Notes under the pieces: model-generated
Told to the model about the DNA's origin: nothing
The model's database searches: none
What the model saw: the letters and a program-made list of their open reading frames with translations, nothing else
Shown here: positions 24,497-33,450 of the stretch, in pieces
Layout of the letters: every line of letters starts with the position of its first letter
Numbering within the stretch: position 1 is the first letter of the stretch
Program-made: the position numbers and the translations under genes
DNA from: Chloroflexota bacterium
GTDB lineage: Bacteria > Chloroflexota > Anaerolineae > UBA1429
Reading direction: 5' to 3'
Length of the DNA stretch: 64,000 nucleotides
Assembly: GCA_012729455.1 (NCBI GenBank)
Contig: JAAYDC010000019.1
Span: forward strand, 62,001-126,000

Positions 24497-25747
24497 TTAA
24501 TCTCGCACGATATCGGTGACCGGCTGGTTATCAGCTGCCAGGGGACCCATGGCATCCAGCATGGCGCGTACCTTGATGGGCAACCCATACAGGTTGATAA
24601 AGCCTTCCGCGTCGGATTGGCGGTAAACCTCGTCGGCGCCGAAAGTGGCGAAATCCTCGCGGTACAGGCTGTAGGGCGACTGACGCCCCACCACCTTGCA
24701 GGAGCCCTTGTAGAGCTTGCAGCGCACGCGGCCGGTCACACGCTCCTGGGTCACGCGCACAAAGGCATCCAGCGATTCGCGCAGCGGGGTAAACCAGCGC
24801 CCGTTATAGACCATTTCGGCATAACGCTGGGCCACCACATCCTTGTAATGCAGGGTTTCGCCGTCCAGAGTCAGGCTCTCGAGCCCCTGGTGCGCGGCAT
24901 ACAGGATCGTACCGCCGGGGGTCTCGTAAACCCCGCGCGACTTGATGCCCACTAGGCGGTTCTCGACGATGTCGACGCGTCCCACCCCATGCTCACCGCC
25001 AAGCTTGTTGAGGGCCTTAAGCAGCTCCACCGGCCCCTTGCTCTCACCATTCAGGCGCACCGGCACCCCCTGGCGAAAGTCGATCTCAACATAAGCCGGC
25101 TTATCGGGCGCCTTTTCGGGCGCAACCGTCAGCACAAACATCTCCTCCTCGGGTTCCTGCCAGGGGTCTTCGAGGATGCCGCCCTCGTGGCTGATGTGCC
25201 AGATGTTGCGGTCGCGGCTATAGATCGAGCGGCGGCTCTGCTTGACGGGGATATTGTGTTCGGTGGCATATTGCAGGGCGTCTTCGCGCGAGCGGATGTG
25301 CCATTCGCGCCAGGGAGCAATAATGCGCAGCTTGGGGTTGAGCGCCATAAAGGTCAGCTCAAAACGCACCTGGTCGTTACCCTTGCCGGTGCAGCCATGC
25401 GCCACAGCATCGGCGCCCTCCAGCGCGGCGATCTCGACGATGCGCTTGGCAATCAGCGGCCGCGCAAAAGAGGTGCCCAGCAGGTAGTGACGTTCGTAGA
25501 TAGCGCCAGCCGCCATGGTGGGGAAGACATAGTCGCTCAGGAACTCGCCGCGCAAATCCTCGATATAGAGCTTGCTGGCACCGCTGGCCAAGGCCTTGGC
25601 TTCCAGACCATCCAGCTCTTCGGATTGCCCGAGGTCAGCACAGACACATACCACCTCACAACCATAGTTTTCCTTTAGCCAGGGCACAATGATCGAGGTA
25701 TCGAGCCCGCCGGAATACGCCAACACGCACTTGTTCAGCTGTGCCAT
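24497..25747 (-). CDS. argG: Argininosuccinate synthase
   Basis: 416 residues; joins citrulline and aspartate with ATP. The PP-loop [10 protein letters not shown] sits at the N-terminus, with [13 protein letters not shown] and the [22 protein letters not shown] region further on. An earlier GTG is in frame, but AGGAG eight bases upstream supports ATG 25747. Confidence 0.97.
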   Translation of the reverse strand: MAQLNKCVLAYSGGLDTSIIVPWLKENYGCEVVCVCADLGQSEELDGLEAKALASGASKLYIEDLRGEFLSDYVFPTMAAGAIYERHYLLGTSFARPLIAKRIVEIAALEGADAVAHGCTGKGNDQVRFELTFMALNPKLRIIAPWREWHIRSREDALQYATEHNIPVKQSRRSIYSRDRNIWHISHEGGILEDPWQEPEEEMFVLTVAPEKAPDKPAYVEIDFRQGVPVRLNGESKGPVELLKALNKLGGEHGVGRVDIVENRLVGIKSRGVYETPGGTILYAAHQGLESLTLDGETLHYKDVVAQRYAEMVYNGRWFTPLRESLDAFVRVTQERVTGRVRCKLYKGSCKVVGRQSPYSLYREDFATFGADEVYRQSDAEGFINLYGLPIKVRAMLDAMGPLAADNQPVTDIVRD

Positions 25748-25769
25748 CCAAAACACTCCTGAGAACAGT

Positions 25770-26240
25770 TTATAGGTCGCGAATCATTGCAATTTCGTCG
25801 CAATTCGGAAACTTTGGGCAATCCAGGCAGTCTCCCCAAATCTTGTGGGGCAGCATTTCGCGCTCGATGAAATCAAAGCCCATGCTCTTGAAAAACTCGG
25901 GCTGGTAGGTGAGCGCGAACACACGCGTCAGCCCCAACTCGCGCGCGTCATCCAACAGGTAGTTGATTAGCTGGCGCCCCACCCCGCGCCGGCGCCAGTC
26001 GGGCACTACCGCCAGTGAACGGATCTCACCGAGGGCTTCCCACACCAGCGCGACTGCTCCCACGCCGATCAGCTCCTCATCATGCCAGGCGCCCACGAAA
26101 TCACGCAGGAACTGGTAGAGCTTGTGCTGCGAACGGGGCAGCATCTGCCCCAACGCGGCATAACCGTTGATCAGGTTGGCCATGCGCGGCACGTCGCGCA
26201 CCGTCATGCGGCGCAGCTCGATCGGTTGGCTCGCTTCCAT
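25770..26240 (-). CDS. N-acetylglutamate synthase (short GNAT type)
   Basis: 156 residues. A GNAT acetyltransferase with the acetyl-CoA loop [16 protein letters not shown] and a C-terminal cysteine cluster [14 protein letters not shown], a pattern found in stand-alone short N-acetylglutamate synthases (ArgA-like). It lies between argD and argG. This supports the first step of arginine synthesis, acetylation of glutamate. Since argJ is not visible nearby, this enzyme may be the main source of acetylglutamate. Confidence 0.88.
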   Translation of the reverse strand: MEASQPIELRRMTVRDVPRMANLINGYAALGQMLPRSQHKLYQFLRDFVGAWHDEELIGVGAVALVWEALGEIRSLAVVPDWRRRGVGRQLINYLLDDARELGLTRVFALTYQPEFFKSMGFDFIEREMLPHKIWGDCLDCPKFPNCDEIAMIRDL

Positions 26241-26242
26241 CT

Positions 26243-27445
26243 CTAGGCTCCTTCCGCTTCACCAAGGGAGGCGTCGATGATCGCGACCGCCTCGTCGATG
26301 GCCTCCTCGCTCACCACCAGGGGCGGCAACAGGCGCAGTACGTTTTTGCCGGCGTTGAGCGTCAGCAGTCCCCGCTGATAGCCAGCCTGTACCACGTGGC
26401 TGGCTTCTATCGTCAGCTCGACGCCCCAGATCAATCCGCGCCCGCGCACGGCGGTGACTGTCTTGTGGGTCTGTTTGAGAGCATTGAGCTTGTCCTGAAG
26501 GTAAGCCCCGCGCGCACGCACCTTCGCAAGAAGCTCAGGCTGCCTGATCTTGCCCAGCACCACTCTTGCGACCGCGGTGATGACCGGGTTAGCGGCAAAG
26601 GTCGAGCCATGGTCGCCGGGCTGGATGACGTCCGCGATTGACTTTCGCACCAGTGTCGCCCCGATCGGCAAGCCCCCGCCGAGCGGCTTGGCCAGGGTCA
26701 TGATATCCGGGGTGACGCCGTAGGCTTCGTGAGCCCACAGCGTGCCGGCGCGTCCGAGGCCGCACTGGATCTCATCAAAGACCAGCACGATGCCGCGCTC
26801 ATCGCACAGACAGCGCAGTCCCGCCATGAATTCCTGTTCGGCTGGATTGATTCCGCCCTCGCCCTGGATCGGTTCGACGATGCAGGCAGCGGTGCGGTCA
26901 TCCAGCAGCTTGTCGGCCGCCGCCAAGTCGTTAAAAGGCGCAATCTTGGCGCCCGGCATGAGCGGCCGGAAGGCATCCTGGTATTGGGCGCGCGGTGTCA
27001 GTGCCAGCGCACCCAGGGTGCGGCCGTGAAAACCATGCCCAAAGGCCAGCATCTCGGTGCGCTCACCGTTGCCGTTTTTGAGCTGGTATTTGCGGCTGAA
27101 CTTGATCGCCGCCTCAACCGCCTCCGCCCCCGAGTTGCACAGGTAAACCTTGTCAGCAAAGCCCGAGGCTTTGACCAGCTGCTCGGCCAGAAATACCTGC
27201 GGAGCACTGTGAAACAGGTTGGAGATGTGCATCAGCTGCGAAGCCTGGGCCTGCAGTGCCGCAAACACGTCTGGATCACCGTAGCCCAGAGCATTGACGG
27301 CGATGCCCGACACAAAGTCGAGGTAGCGCTTGTTATCGGCGTCATAGACGTACAAGCCCTCACCGCGCACGATCACAAATGGCGCTCGCGCATAAGTGTG
27401 CAGGATGTATTCGGAATCCAGGTTCATGATGTCTTTTGTGTTCAT
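26243..27445 (-). CDS. argD: Acetylornithine aminotransferase
   Basis: 400 residues of class III aminotransferases. Visible motifs: GIAVNALGY, NSGAEAVEAAIKFSRKY, the LVFDEIQCGLGRAG segment and the PLP-lysine region LAKPLGGGLPIGA. Its place in the arg operon favours acetylornithine as substrate. The two base spacing to argB suggests translational coupling. Confidence 0.93.
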   Translation of the reverse strand: MNTKDIMNLDSEYILHTYARAPFVIVRGEGLYVYDADNKRYLDFVSGIAVNALGYGDPDVFAALQAQASQLMHISNLFHSAPQVFLAEQLVKASGFADKVYLCNSGAEAVEAAIKFSRKYQLKNGNGERTEMLAFGHGFHGRTLGALALTPRAQYQDAFRPLMPGAKIAPFNDLAAADKLLDDRTAACIVEPIQGEGGINPAEQEFMAGLRCLCDERGIVLVFDEIQCGLGRAGTLWAHEAYGVTPDIMTLAKPLGGGLPIGATLVRKSIADVIQPGDHGSTFAANPVITAVARVVLGKIRQPELLAKVRARGAYLQDKLNALKQTHKTVTAVRGRGLIWGVELTIEASHVVQAGYQRGLLTLNAGKNVLRLLPPLVVSEEAIDEAVAIIDASLGEAEGA

Positions 27446-27446
27446 G

Positions 27447-28217
27447 TCAGGCTCCCTTGTTTGAGATGATCCAGGTGCCGCTTGCTGCGGCCAGGCCAGC
27501 CAAGTTGGTGATCTTTACCCGCCTGATACCGGCGGCCAGCCCCTCCAGAGCGGCCTGCACTTTGGGGATCATCCCGCCCGTGATCACGCCGTCGGCGGTC
27601 AGCTGGTGCGCGGTGCGCTCGTCCAGCTCTGGCAATAGGGCGCCGTCTGCCATTACACCCGCTACATTGGTGAGAAAGATGGCCTCATCCGGCTGCAGGG
27701 CGCGCCCGATCGCCAGAGCGGCTGAATCCGCGTTGACGTTGAGGGTCTGCCCGGAAGCGCTTCCCGAGATCGGCGAGATCACCAGCACATAACCATCGCT
27801 CAGGAGGCTTTCCAACAGGACGCAGTTCACCTCTACCACCTCACCCACCAGACCCAAGTCCCCTTTGGGATGCTCAATCTTGACGGCATGCAGCAATCCG
27901 CCGTCTACCCCGCTGAGCCCTACTGCCCGAAGCCCTGCAGTATTCAAACGCGCGCTCAGGCGCTTATTGACGGCGCCCGAAAGCACCATCTCGGCAATCT
28001 GCAGTGATGCGGCATCCGTCACCCTGAGGCCGTCGATAGTCTGCACGGTAATCCCCAAACGCGCTTGCCAGGCGGCGATTTCCGGCCCGCCACCATGGAC
28101 GATCACCAACTGGCGCTCTTTTGCCAGTTTCAGGATCACGCCGATCAAGGTGTCCAGCTCGGGACCCGGTGCCAATTCAGCACCGCCCACCTTTAAAAGG
28201 ACACGCGGTTTTGTCAT
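27447..28217 (-). CDS. argB: Acetylglutamate kinase
   Basis: 256 residues of the amino-acid kinase family. It shows VLLKVGGAEL at the N-terminus, VIVHGGGPEIAAW for nucleotide/substrate binding and a late LTADGVITGGMIPKVQAALE. It phosphorylates N-acetylglutamate and is the usual point of arginine feedback. The frame opens seven codons earlier, but AAAGGAG inside that stretch favours ATG 28217. Confidence 0.94.
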   Translation of the reverse strand: MTKPRVLLKVGGAELAPGPELDTLIGVILKLAKERQLVIVHGGGPEIAAWQARLGITVQTIDGLRVTDAASLQIAEMVLSGAVNKRLSARLNTAGLRAVGLSGVDGGLLHAVKIEHPKGDLGLVGEVVEVNCVLLESLLSDGYVLVISPISGSASGQTLNVNADSAALAIGRALQPDEAIFLTNVAGVMADGALLPELDERTAHQLTADGVITGGMIPKVQAALEGLAAGIRRVKITNLAGLAAASGTWIISNKGA

Positions 28218-28230
28218 GACGCGGCTCCTT

Positions 28231-29241
28231 TCATTCAAGCCCCATCGTTTCGGGCAAACCGAACATGATGTTCATATTCTGCACAGCCTGGCCGCCAGCG
28301 CCCTTGAGCAGGTTATCCAGCACCGAGACGATAATAAACTCGCCCGGCGCGCCGGCGCTGTGCAACGAGATCGTGCAGCGGTTTGTGTTTACCACATGCG
28401 CAAGGGTCGACCCCTGCCCAAGTGGCAGCAGCTGCACAAATGGCTCGCCGGCGTACTGACTGCTGTAGCACGCATGCAGCGCCTCAAGGGTTACCTCGGG
28501 AGGCGTGGTGAGGTAAATCGTCTCTAGAATACCGCGCGAAACAGGTAACAGATGCGGTGTAAAGACGATGCGGCAGGCATGGCCGGAATATTCGGCCAAT
28601 TCCTGCTCGATCTCGGGTACATGGCGATGCTTGTGTCCAACATTATAGGTCGAAAGATTGCCATGCACGCTGCAAAAGTGGGTTGTGTCGGTGGGCTTGA
28701 CGCCCGCGCCAGATACTCCCGATTTGGCATCGATGATCACCGGCCCGTCGGGCAGCCACCCAGCACGGGCAGCTGGGTAGAGCGCCAGCAGTGCGGTAGC
28801 GGTATAGCAACCCGGGTTGGCGATCAGCCGAGCTCCGGCGATGCGCTCGCGGTAAACCTCGCACAGACCATAGACCGCCTCTGGCAGGAGTTCGGGAGCG
28901 GTGTGTTTAGTATACCAGGTTTCATAGGTGGCCAAGTCGTGCAGGCGCAGGTCGGCCGAAAAGTCGATGCATTTGACCCCCTTGCCCAGCACCGCAGCGG
29001 CCAGCTTGGCCGAAACGCCGTGCGGAGTGCACAGGAAGGCGACATCTACATCCCCCAGGGGAGCCTCGCTCGGCGCCACCAGCGGGTAATCCAGCGGAGT
29101 CGGGTAAACCTCACACAAGCGCTTGCCGGTATGTGACTCGGAAGAGGCAAAACCGATCTCGACCTGGCCATGGGCATGCAACAGCTTGACCAGCTCGAAC
29201 CCCGCATAGCCCGTAGCCCCATAAACACCCACTCGAATCAT
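28231..29241 (-). CDS. argC: N-acetyl-gamma-glutamyl-phosphate reductase
   Basis: 336 residues. NADP-binding GATGYAGFEL at the start, catalytic cysteine in IANPGCYTA near residue 140, and the conserved SVHGNLSTYNVGHKHRHVPEI. First structural gene of the operon, with a TAAGGAGG ribosome binding site directly after an attenuator. Confidence 0.96.
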   Translation of the reverse strand: MIRVGVYGATGYAGFELVKLLHAHGQVEIGFASSESHTGKRLCEVYPTPLDYPLVAPSEAPLGDVDVAFLCTPHGVSAKLAAAVLGKGVKCIDFSADLRLHDLATYETWYTKHTAPELLPEAVYGLCEVYRERIAGARLIANPGCYTATALLALYPAARAGWLPDGPVIIDAKSGVSGAGVKPTDTTHFCSVHGNLSTYNVGHKHRHVPEIEQELAEYSGHACRIVFTPHLLPVSRGILETIYLTTPPEVTLEALHACYSSQYAGEPFVQLLPLGQGSTLAHVVNTNRCTISLHSAGAPGEFIIVSVLDNLLKGAGGQAVQNMNIMFGLPETMGLE

Positions 29242-29253
29242 GGCGCCTCCTTA

Positions 29254-29287
29254 TAAAAAAAGCCAGCTCTCTTCTGGAGAGCTGGCT
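29254..29287 (-). terminator. Attenuator terminator upstream of argC
   Basis: On the minus strand AGCCAGCTCTC (29287-29277), loop CAGAA, GAGAGCTGGCT (29271-29261), then a T run into TAT. It lies 13 bases upstream of the argC ATG, after the leader peptide, the layout of a ribosome-controlled attenuator. Confidence 0.85.
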
Positions 29288-29322
29288 GATCATACTGACA
29301 GGCAGGACAGACTTCCAGAGAC

Positions 29323-29370
29323 CTAGTTCTGGTTCATCCTGGAAAGCCTGATATTGCGCAGCGATTGCAT
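29323..29370 (-). CDS. Putative arginine leader peptide
   Basis: Reading leftward: M-Q-S-L-R-N-I-R-L-S-R-M-N-Q-N, stop. Three of 15 codons are arginine (R5, R8, R11). It lies between the promoter (-10 at 29377-29382) and the attenuator hairpin, and the last codons pair with a downstream stretch (CCAGA with TCTGG), which can itself pair with the CCAGA of the terminator loop. Shape and place fit an arginine-controlled leader peptide, with stalling at Arg codons favouring an antiterminator. The ATG lies within a few bases of the expected transcript start, so translation would be almost leaderless. Not recognised from any known family. Confidence 0.5.
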   Translation of the reverse strand: MQSLRNIRLSRMNQN

Positions 29371-29376
29371 GCGCCT

Positions 29377-29404
29377 ATCTTAATCAAGCACAGGATTTTG
29401 TCAA
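29377..29404 (-). promoter_or_regulatory. Promoter of the arg operon
   Basis: On the minus strand, TTGACA (29404-29399), 16 bases, TAAGAT (29382-29377), just ahead of the leader peptide. Confidence 0.65.
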
Positions 29405-29411
29405 AACGCCT

Positions 29412-29440
29412 TTGTCAGCCAGCCCACTTTGTGCTAGCTT
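29412..29440 (+). promoter_or_regulatory. Divergent promoter of the MFS gene
   Basis: TTGTCA (29412-29417), 17 bases, TAGCTT (29435-29440), eight bases from the -35 element of the arg promoter. Confidence 0.5.
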
Positions 29441-29473
29441 ATGCTCAGCATGTCTGAAAGGAGTAACCCCGCC

Positions 29474-30802
29474 ATGGCGACAGAAGAAGCACAGCATCGG
29501 CGCACGGTCAATGCCTGGTGCATGTACGACTGGGCGAACTCGGCATTTGCTACTACCATCATGGCGGCGATGCTGCCGCCCTACTTTTCCGGGGTGGCGG
29601 CGGCTTCGCTGGCCAAGGATCGCGCTACCAGCATTTGGGGGCTTTCGATCGCTTTTGCCACTCTGTTGGTGGCTGTGCTCGGGCCAATCCTGGGGGCGAT
29701 CGCCGACCAGACCGGCAGCAAAAAGCGCTTTATGCGCGCCTTTTTGACGGTAGCGGTGATCTTTACCGGGCTCCTGTTCTTTATCCAGGAAGGTGATTGG
29801 TTGATGGCGATCATCTTTTATATCCTAGCGAGCGTCGGCAACGCGGGTGCCAACGTCTTTTACGATTCGCTCCTGCCGCACGTGGCCAAGCCGGAAGAGA
29901 TCGACCAGGTTTCGACCAAGGGCTTTGCGCTGGGCTACCTGGGCGGCGGTATCCTGCTGGCGATCAACCTGCTGTGGTACCTCAAGCCCGAGTGGTTCGG
30001 CTGGATGGGCATTACCGACAAAAACATGGCAGTACGCGTCTCCTTCCTGAGTGTGGCAGTCTGGTGGGTGATCTTTTCAATCCCATTATTCCGCTATGTG
30101 CGCGAGCCGCGCACGGCCCTTCGTGAGAAGGTCGGCAACCCAGTGCGCGCCGGCTTTACCCAGCTCAAAGAGACCTTGCGCAACATCCGCCAGTACAAGG
30201 AGCTGGCCAAGTTCCTGCTGGCTTTTTGGCTGTATGCCGATGGTATCGGTACGATCATCAAGATGGCGACCATCTATGGCGCCGAAATCGGCATCGGCTC
30301 AGGCGATCTGGCCGGTGCTCTGCTGCTGACCCAGGTCGTGGGCGTACCATTTAGCTTTTTATTCGGCTGGATGGCCAAGCGCATCGGCGCTAAACGCTCG
30401 ATCTATATCGCCCTGATAATCTACACTTTGATCTCGATCGCCGGCTACTTTATGTCACAAGCCTGGCACTTCTGGGTGCTGGCCGGCGCGGTCGGCCTGG
30501 TGCAGGGCGGCAGCCAGGCGCTTTCGCGTTCGCTGTTCGGTTCGATGTCGCCCAAAGCGCGTTCGGCCGAGTTCTTTGGCTTTTACGATATCTCCAGCAA
30601 GTTCGCCGGTGTGTTTGGTCCGCTGCTGTTCAGCGCAGTGGCGCTGATTTTCCGCACCAGCCGCATTGGGATCGTCTCGCTGGTGATCTTTTTCGTGGTG
30701 GGCGCCTGGATCCTCTCGCGCGTGGATGAAAAAGCCGGCATCGCGGTAGCGCAAGCCGAGGACGAGCGCGAGCTGGCAAAACAAACAGCTGCGCTGCAGT
30801 AG
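29474..30802 (+). CDS. MFS permease of the UMF1 (Atg22-like) family
   Basis: 442 residues with about twelve membrane segments. It matches the UMF1/Vps22-Atg22-like group: NAWCMYDWANSAFATTIMAA at the N-terminus, GPILGAIADQTGSKKRFM in the loop between helices 2 and 3, and a second IGAKRSIYIALI loop in the second half. Amino-acid or similar small-solute export is common in this group; the substrate is not given by sequence. ATG 29474 is chosen because GAAAGGAG lies 10 bases before it; an upstream ATG at 29450 is possible. Confidence 0.88.
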   Translation: MATEEAQHRRTVNAWCMYDWANSAFATTIMAAMLPPYFSGVAAASLAKDRATSIWGLSIAFATLLVAVLGPILGAIADQTGSKKRFMRAFLTVAVIFTGLLFFIQEGDWLMAIIFYILASVGNAGANVFYDSLLPHVAKPEEIDQVSTKGFALGYLGGGILLAINLLWYLKPEWFGWMGITDKNMAVRVSFLSVAVWWVIFSIPLFRYVREPRTALREKVGNPVRAGFTQLKETLRNIRQYKELAKFLLAFWLYADGIGTIIKMATIYGAEIGIGSGDLAGALLLTQVVGVPFSFLFGWMAKRIGAKRSIYIALIIYTLISIAGYFMSQAWHFWVLAGAVGLVQGGSQALSRSLFGSMSPKARSAEFFGFYDISSKFAGVFGPLLFSAVALIFRTSRIGIVSLVIFFVVGAWILSRVDEKAGIAVAQAEDERELAKQTAALQ

Positions 30803-30812
30803 AACGACACAT

Positions 30813-30848
30813 AAAGAGGCCGCAGGCTTGTTCGCTGCGGCCTCTTTT
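30813..30848. terminator. Bidirectional intrinsic terminator
   Basis: AAAGAGGCCGCAG (30813-30825), nine-base loop, CTGCGGCCTCTTT (30835-30847) followed by T. It separates the converging MFS and ABC ATPase genes and can work on both strands. Confidence 0.85.
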
Positions 30849-30862
30849 CGTTGATGTGAAAC

Positions 30863-32119
30863 CTATTTGGCGACCGGGCTGACAACCGGCTGGATACGCA
30901 TTTCGCTCTCTTTATCAAAGAGGTAGATGCTCTCTTCGGGGACGATTACGTTCATCTTCCAGCCCGTGCCAACGCGCATATCGATGGGCGCATCCACGCC
31001 AAAGAGCAGATTGCCGGCCATCACGTGCACCAGCTGGGTCTGCTTGGCAAAGTTGGGCTCAGAGTTCATCACCTCGACCTGGAGGTGAGTACCACCCGAA
31101 GGCAGCGGTTCATCCCCGGGCGAAAGTTTGGCATCATAGGAGTGGAACCCCAGCACCAGTTCCTGCCCCGGCTTGACCTGTCCAGCCAGCGGGCCGGCCA
31201 GCTCCAGGCGGCCCAGGTCGCTCTCAAGCACACCCTGCTCGTTGACTACCCAACCTTCCAGCAAGTTCATGGGCGGCAGGCCCAAAAAGCCCGCCACGAA
31301 CGAGTTGACCGGGTTGCGGGTGATCTCGTCATAGGTACCAACCTGTTCGATCTTGCCACGGCGCATCACGGCAATGACATCGCCCAGGGTAATCGCCTCA
31401 ACCTGGTCGTGGGTGACATAGATAGCCGTGATCTTGAAGCGCTGCAGCAGACGGCGGATCTCGACGCGCGTCGAGGCGCGCAGCTTGGCATCCAGGTTGG
31501 AGAGCGGCTCGTCGAACAGGAAAATCGACGGGTCGCGCACAATACAGCGCCCGATAGCGACGCGCTGCTGCTGCCCGCCGGATAGCGCCCCCGGCTTGCG
31601 CTCAAGCAGGGTATCAAAGCCGATGCCCATGATCTCTGAAGTGATCCTGATGCGCTCCATCATCTCTTCGTCGGTGCGCTTGCGCATCTTGAAAAAGAAG
31701 CCCAGGTTGCCCTCGCCCTTCATGTGCGGGTAAAGGGCATAGCTCTGAAAAACCATGCCGATCATGCGGTCTTTTGGGGTAACATCAGCCACGTCCTTGT
31801 TATCAAAGTAGACTGTGCCTTCGTTGGGTTTGACTAGCCCTGCCACGACGCGCAGCAAGGTGCTCTTGCCACAACCCGAAGGCCCCACGATCGCCATGGT
31901 TACACCGTCAGGGATGGTGATCGAGACGCCATCAAGCGCAAAGACGGTGCCGGTGCCGCGGCTGGCGAGCTCCTCTTCGGCGGTGGTTTCGACGCGGCTG
32001 ACGAATTCCTGGTCGTCGAAATCCTTCATATAGTTGCGAACGCCCTTGCTGTTAAAGAACTTGACCTCTTTTTGAGGGACATACTTGACTACGATATCCT
32101 CAAGACGGATCTCGGCCAT
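30863..32119 (-). CDS. Sugar-type ABC transporter ATP-binding protein (MsiK/UgpC-like) with an N-terminal insertion
   Basis: 418 residues. It has the complete ABC cassette: Walker A GPSGCGKSTLLR, Q-loop MVFQSYALYPHM, signature LSGGQQQRVAIG, Walker B IFLFDEPLSNLDAKLR and the switch His in YVTHDQVEAIT. A TOBE-type domain follows. After the first strand (IRLEDIVVKYVPQKEV) comes an extra stretch of about 50 residues (KFFNSKGVRNYMKDFDDQEF and onward) before the usual FALDGVSI; this is not in standard MsiK-type proteins. No permease or binding-protein gene is next to it, so it may serve several sugar transporters. Start ATG 32119 follows GAGGAGG. Confidence 0.9.
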   Translation of the reverse strand: MAEIRLEDIVVKYVPQKEVKFFNSKGVRNYMKDFDDQEFVSRVETTAEEELASRGTGTVFALDGVSITIPDGVTMAIVGPSGCGKSTLLRVVAGLVKPNEGTVYFDNKDVADVTPKDRMIGMVFQSYALYPHMKGEGNLGFFFKMRKRTDEEMMERIRITSEIMGIGFDTLLERKPGALSGGQQQRVAIGRCIVRDPSIFLFDEPLSNLDAKLRASTRVEIRRLLQRFKITAIYVTHDQVEAITLGDVIAVMRRGKIEQVGTYDEITRNPVNSFVAGFLGLPPMNLLEGWVVNEQGVLESDLGRLELAGPLAGQVKPGQELVLGFHSYDAKLSPGDEPLPSGGTHLQVEVMNSEPNFAKQTQLVHVMAGNLLFGVDAPIDMRVGTGWKMNVIVPEESIYLFDKESEMRIQPVVSPVAK

Positions 32120-32249
32120 CAAATCCTCCTCGTTTCCACACCTGATTATATTATATACAATTACGCGGCGCTGCGCACCTGCCAAGCACAGCACGGGCTG
32201 GCGCTCCGTCGAGGCCTGCCAGAGCCAGCGGCAGACATGCCAGATGGTA

Positions 32250-32783
32250 CTACCCCGCCTCGACCGCTGCCAGGTTCAGGCTCTCGACAATCACCACCCC
32301 GCCGGAGAGCAGGATGCGGTGAACCGGCAGGTCCGCCGCATCCCAGGCATCCAACGAGGGCGCCGAGGTGCCCACCAGCACTACGGACTGCGCCACCAGC
32401 CAGGCGGCTGCGGCTGGCTCGAGCATCAGGGTGGCGTTGTACAGGCCGTTATGGCTGAATACACGGCTGGATCTTAACAGCACCCGCCGCGCTCCCTTCA
32501 ACTCATCCTTCAACTGCGCCAGCCCGACACTCGTCTGCTCACCGCAGTCGATCACCACTGCCTGCCCCACGAGGTTATCCAGTGCCAGTTGCTCAACGGT
32601 GACGCCGCCCGGGAACAGATGGGAGGGTGCGTCTACATGCGTGCCGCAGTGGCTAAGCTCAAGGCGTGATACTGCCGCCGGCGACCCTGCGGCTATGGCG
32701 CTAACAGCCTGGATTTGCGGCAGCGGATCACCCGGCCAGACCGGCATCTCTGGAAAAAACGGCATGGTTATGTCAATCAGCAT
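32250..32783 (-). CDS. Cyclase family protein (kynurenine formamidase-like), truncated by an in-frame TAG
   Basis: 177 residues before the stop at 32252-32250. The metal-dependent hydrolase fold is clear: ITMPFFPEMPVWPGDPLPQ, LSHCGTHVDAPSHLFPGG (the HxGTHxDAPxH metal motif) and later LLRSSRVFSHNG. Homologous coding continues past the TAG in the same frame as YHLACLPLALAGLDGAP, the conserved C-terminal end of this family, up to TAA at 32153-32151. TAG probably replaces CAG (Gln); this is a nonsense change or a sequence error. Substrate unknown (amide or lactone hydrolysis). ATG 32783 is chosen over GTG 32816 because the latter lies within the Nudix gene. Confidence 0.8.
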   Translation of the reverse strand: MLIDITMPFFPEMPVWPGDPLPQIQAVSAIAAGSPAAVSRLELSHCGTHVDAPSHLFPGGVTVEQLALDNLVGQAVVIDCGEQTSVGLAQLKDELKGARRVLLRSSRVFSHNGLYNATLMLEPAAAAWLVAQSVVLVGTSAPSLDAWDAADLPVHRILLSGGVVIVESLNLAAVEAG

Positions 32784-32793
32784 GTCGGCGGGT

Positions 32794-33438
32794 TCAGCAA
32801 TTTGGAGTTGCGGCACAGCTCACCACCGCTTCGAACTCTGCCAGGATCATAGCCGTGGCGCCCCAGATGTCACAGGTTGCATAGCTGTAGCAGGGCACAC
32901 TGGTGCGCTGCCCATCCAGGATGCGCTCGGTTTGTTTTTTAATTGCGTCGTCCAGTAATGCTGAGAGAGGCAGCTCAAAGAGCGACTCGACTTCTTCGTT
33001 GAGCACATACGCGGGGCGCTCTGACATCCAACCCACATAGGGTTGGACCATGAAACGGCTGGAAGTAATGTACAGCGGGCTGAGCGCCCCACACAGGTTC
33101 ACCCGGTCTGGGATGACACCCACTTCCTCATGCGCCTCGCGCAGAGCAGTCGCCCACACGTCGGCATCTGCCGGCTCGCGCTCGCCGCCCGGCAGCGAGA
33201 TCTGGCCTTTGTGATGCTCTACCTTCTCGGTGCGCTTTGTCAGGGACAGCAGAACGTCACCTTTGTGCGGATACAACAACACCAGCACGGCACCCTGGCG
33301 GGCATCCTCCGGCCAGGGCAGCGCTGCCTTGCGGCTGTGCGGGCACATGCTCTGCTGCGCAGTCAGGCCCGGCAGGGGCTGCTGCAGAACAGCGCAGATC
33401 GCCAGGATGTATTCGAGTGTGGTCACGTCATTGTCCAC
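32794..33438 (-). CDS. Nudix hydrolase (CoA pyrophosphatase-like, NudL type)
   Basis: 214 residues. The Nudix box is complete: GGEREPADADVWATALREAHEEVG (given here by positions around residue 82-105), preceded by KGQISLP. The UPF0035-like motif (LLSLTKRTEKVEHHKGQISL) favours the CoA pyrophosphatase group, which cleaves CoA and its esters. The product would be 3',5'-ADP and phosphopantetheine, by family. It is part of a leftward operon. Confidence 0.87.
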   Translation of the reverse strand: MDNDVTTLEYILAICAVLQQPLPGLTAQQSMCPHSRKAALPWPEDARQGAVLVLLYPHKGDVLLSLTKRTEKVEHHKGQISLPGGEREPADADVWATALREAHEEVGVIPDRVNLCGALSPLYITSSRFMVQPYVGWMSERPAYVLNEEVESLFELPLSALLDDAIKKQTERILDGQRTSVPCYSYATCDIWGATAMILAEFEAVVSCAATPNC

Positions 33439-33450
33439 ATTCTACCCGCG

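Noticed and set aside
32250-32252. Cyclase TAG as pyrrolysine
   Set aside because: TAG is used as an ordinary stop elsewhere in the window (for example ends of the HerA-like and glutaredoxin-PDZ genes), and the position is a plain Gln in the family's C-terminal strand, not a corrinoid methyltransferase site.
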